The position numbers were made by a program, and so were the translations under genes. Shown here in pieces: positions 62,492-64,000 of a stretch of 64,000 nt of DNA (its first letter is position 1; each line of letters starts with the position of its first letter). The notes under the pieces were generated by a model that saw nothing but the letters and a program-made list of their open reading frames with translations, searched no databases and was not told the DNA's origin. The stretch covers positions 3,162,001-3,226,000 of the forward strand of contig NZ_RJKL01000001.1 in assembly GCF_003751945.1 (NCBI RefSeq). Direction: 5' to 3'. Origin of the DNA: Couchioplanes caeruleus. Lineage in GTDB: Bacteria > Actinomycetota > Actinomycetes > Mycobacteriales > Micromonosporaceae.

Positions 62492-62670
62492 GGTCGTCTC
62501 CTCTCGCCGATCCCAGCATGACGTCCATCCGCCAGTTGTGCCCGCTCGGCGCGGGGTTCAGACGTCTGTCGCCAAGCCGCGTTAGCCTCGAAGACCCCAC
62601 CCATCGCCGGAAGCCGGTCTCCACCGACGGCTGACGGGCCATCCCCACCCGGGCGAGAGCGAGGGAGAGC

Positions 62671-64000
62671 ATGCGACAGGTGCGCAATCTGACAGCGGAG
62701 GAACGCCGGCGGATCAGGATCGCCGGCCAGGTCGCCGGCGGCGTCACGGGAGCCGCGGCCGGGCTCAGTCTCCTGTCGGCGGGCGTGCTGCTGCGCCAGG
62801 CGGCGGACGCCCGCCGGATCATCCCGCTGGCCGAGGCGCCACCCCCGCGCGGCGACGGACTGTACGGCCCCAAGTTCCCGGGCCGGCCGCTGAGCATGGT
62901 GATCCTGGGCGACTCGTCGGCGGCCGGATACGGCGTGCACCGTCCGCGCGAGACGCCCGGCGCCCTGCTGGCCACGGGCGTGTCCCGCCGGCTGCGGCGC
63001 CCGGTCCGCCTGCACCGGGTGGCCGTGGTCGGCGCCACCTCGGCCGGCCTGCCCTATCAGGTGGACGCGGCGCTGGAGTACGACCCCGAGGTCGCGGTGA
63101 TCATCATCGGCGGCAACGACGTCACCCACGTGTCGGCGCGTACGGCGGCCGTGCGCCATCTCGCCGACGCGGTCCGGCGCCTGCGTGCCGTCGGCTGCAA
63201 GGTCGTCGTGGGCACCTGTCCCGACATCGGCGCCATCCAGCCGATCAAGCCGCCGTTGCGTTGGCTCGCCACGACCTGGAGCCGGCAGCTCGCGGCCCAG
63301 CAGACGGTCGCGGTGGTCGAGGCGGGCGGCCGCACGGTCTCCCTCTGTGACCTGCTGGGACCGGCCTTCGTGGCGGATCCGGTGCGCATGTTCGGCTCGG
63401 ACCGCTTCCACCCGTCGGTCGAGGGGTACGCCCGCGCGGCAGCGGTGATCATGCCGACGCTGATGGCCGTGCTGGGCGAGGAGGAGGACCGCATGCCGGC
63501 CACCGGCCCTGACGGTGTCCGCAGCCTGTCGCAGGCGGCCCACGAGGCGGTCCGCGCCGCGGGTACCGAGGTCAGTGCGGCGAAGGTGGACGGCCGCGAT
63601 CGCGGGCCGGCGGGGCGGTGGGCGCAGTTGCGCCGGCACCCGTGGTTCGGCGAGCCGCGGAGCTGGCTCGGGCACCGCGCCCTGACGTTCCTGCCGTCGG
63701 GCCTGCCGGTGAGCGGGATGGGCACGGGGGCCGGGCGGGAGCCTGCGGGCGGTGAGCCGGCAGTCGGCGGGGCGGCGGCCGGCGAGGCGGCGGCCGCGGA
63801 CGGCCCGGCCGGTGGCGCGGACGGCCCGGCCCGTGATGTGGACGGCCCGGCCGGTGGAGCGGACGGCCCGGCCGGTGGAGCGGACGGCCCGGCCGGTGGA
63901 GCGGACGGCCCGGCCGGTGGAGCGGACGGCCCGGCCGGAGCGATCGGCGGATTGGCGTTGTCAGGCGGGTCGATCGGGAGGTTCCCGCTGAGTGGTAGCT
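62671..64000 (+). CDS. SGNH/GDSL hydrolase, C-terminus beyond the window
   Basis: At least 443 residues; the frame is open to the right edge. GAGGGAGAGC precedes ATG 62671. An N-terminal hydrophobic helix (about 20-40, AGQVAGGVTGAAAGLSLLSA) may be a signal anchor. Catalytic Ser82 is in ILGDSSAAGYG (block I), IIIGGNDVTH is block III with the Gly-Asn-Asp, and GSDRFHPSVEGYA has the Asp-x-x-His. It is a secreted or surface esterase, possibly an acyl-deacetylase. The last 100 residues become a D-G-P-A-G-G-A repeat, a low-complexity tail. Confidence 0.9.
   Translation, partial: MRQVRNLTAEERRRIRIAGQVAGGVTGAAAGLSLLSAGVLLRQAADARRIIPLAEAPPPRGDGLYGPKFPGRPLSMVILGDSSAAGYGVHRPRETPGALLATGVSRRLRRPVRLHRVAVVGATSAGLPYQVDAALEYDPEVAVIIIGGNDVTHVSARTAAVRHLADAVRRLRAVGCKVVVGTCPDIGAIQPIKPPLRWLATTWSRQLAAQQTVAVVEAGGRTVSLCDLLGPAFVADPVRMFGSDRFHPSVEGYARAAAVIMPTLMAVLGEEEDRMPATGPDGVRSLSQAAHEAVRAAGTEVSAAKVDGRDRGPAGRWAQLRRHPWFGEPRSWLGHRALTFLPSGLPVSGMGTGAGREPAGGEPAVGGAAAGEAAAADGPAGGADGPARDVDGPAGGADGPAGGADGPAGGADGPAGGADGPAGAIGGLALSGGSIGRFPLSGS
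63799..63945 (+). repeat. 21-base tandem repeat coding for DGPAGGA units
   Basis: Seven units of the type GACGGCCCGGCCGGTGGAGC (plus one base) start at 63799, 63820, 63841, 63862, 63883, 63904 and 63925. Four are identical, the second codes DGPARDV, and the last is partial. They lie inside the SGNH hydrolase gene and keep its frame. Confidence 0.9.

Noticed and set aside
63799-63945. Regular repeats that could suggest a CRISPR array
   Set aside because: Units are adjacent without spacers and keep the frame of a protein; no cas genes are present.

Overview
This is high-GC actinomycete DNA, most likely from the Micromonosporaceae and Actinoplanes-like. The evidence is a WhiB regulator, coenzyme F420 genes, a mycothiol conjugate amidase (Mca), a GreA/Mca/MetB neighbourhood, WXG100-type proteins, many GTG starts, and gene orders shared with mycobacteria. 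About 55 protein genes fill the window densely. I see no tRNA, rRNA, insertion sequence, integrase or CRISPR array.

Region 1 (1-13.4 kb) follows the mycobacterial Rv3258c-Rv3268 order: DUF3499, a zincin-like protein, WhiB2-type whiB, fbiA-fbiB, a mannose-1-phosphate guanylyltransferase, a glycosyltransferase and a TIGR03089 protein. The FO synthase gene fbiC sits inside the block, so most of F420 biosynthesis is here. Acetoacetyl-CoA ligase and a hotdog thioesterase follow. Region 2 (13.4-17.8 kb) holds a membrane protein with a Thr-rich tail, a single-domain response regulator behind a structured leader, and a five-gene cassette of YbaB-like, WXG100/EspC-like and lipoprotein genes that looks like type VII secretion substrates without the machinery.

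Region 3 (17.8-32.9 kb) is accessory. It carries a DMT exporter facing a saccharopine (lysine) dehydrogenase pair, a secreted serine hydrolase, a lipoprotein and an I36-type inhibitor. A compact exopolysaccharide locus follows: nucleotide-sugar dehydrogenase, a frameshifted GH26-like lipoprotein, a processive GT2 synthase and a 35-residue membrane peptide coupled to it. Acyl-CoA dehydrogenase and UDP-glucose dehydrogenase close the region. Region 4 (32.9-45.7 kb) has a 1728-residue membrane protein with an internal duplication, purE-purK, a DUF255 thioredoxin-like protein and a membrane GGDEF-EAL protein.

Region 5 (45.3-53.5 kb) resembles mycobacterial Rv1077-Rv1082: mca, a DUF4307 gene, greA, ilvA, an amidase, metB, HIT and msrA. 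Region 6 (53.6-64 kb) has a CYTH-CHAD plus PPK2 polyphosphate pair, RNase Z behind a strikingly structured leader with a very strong ribosome site, a GNAT gene, an HtrA-like protease, cystathionine beta-synthase, a DUF1232 protein and an SGNH hydrolase that runs off the right edge. Links between genes: CBS and MetB supply transsulfuration, Mca and MsrA are redox or thiol protection, and the F420 genes form a cofactor module.
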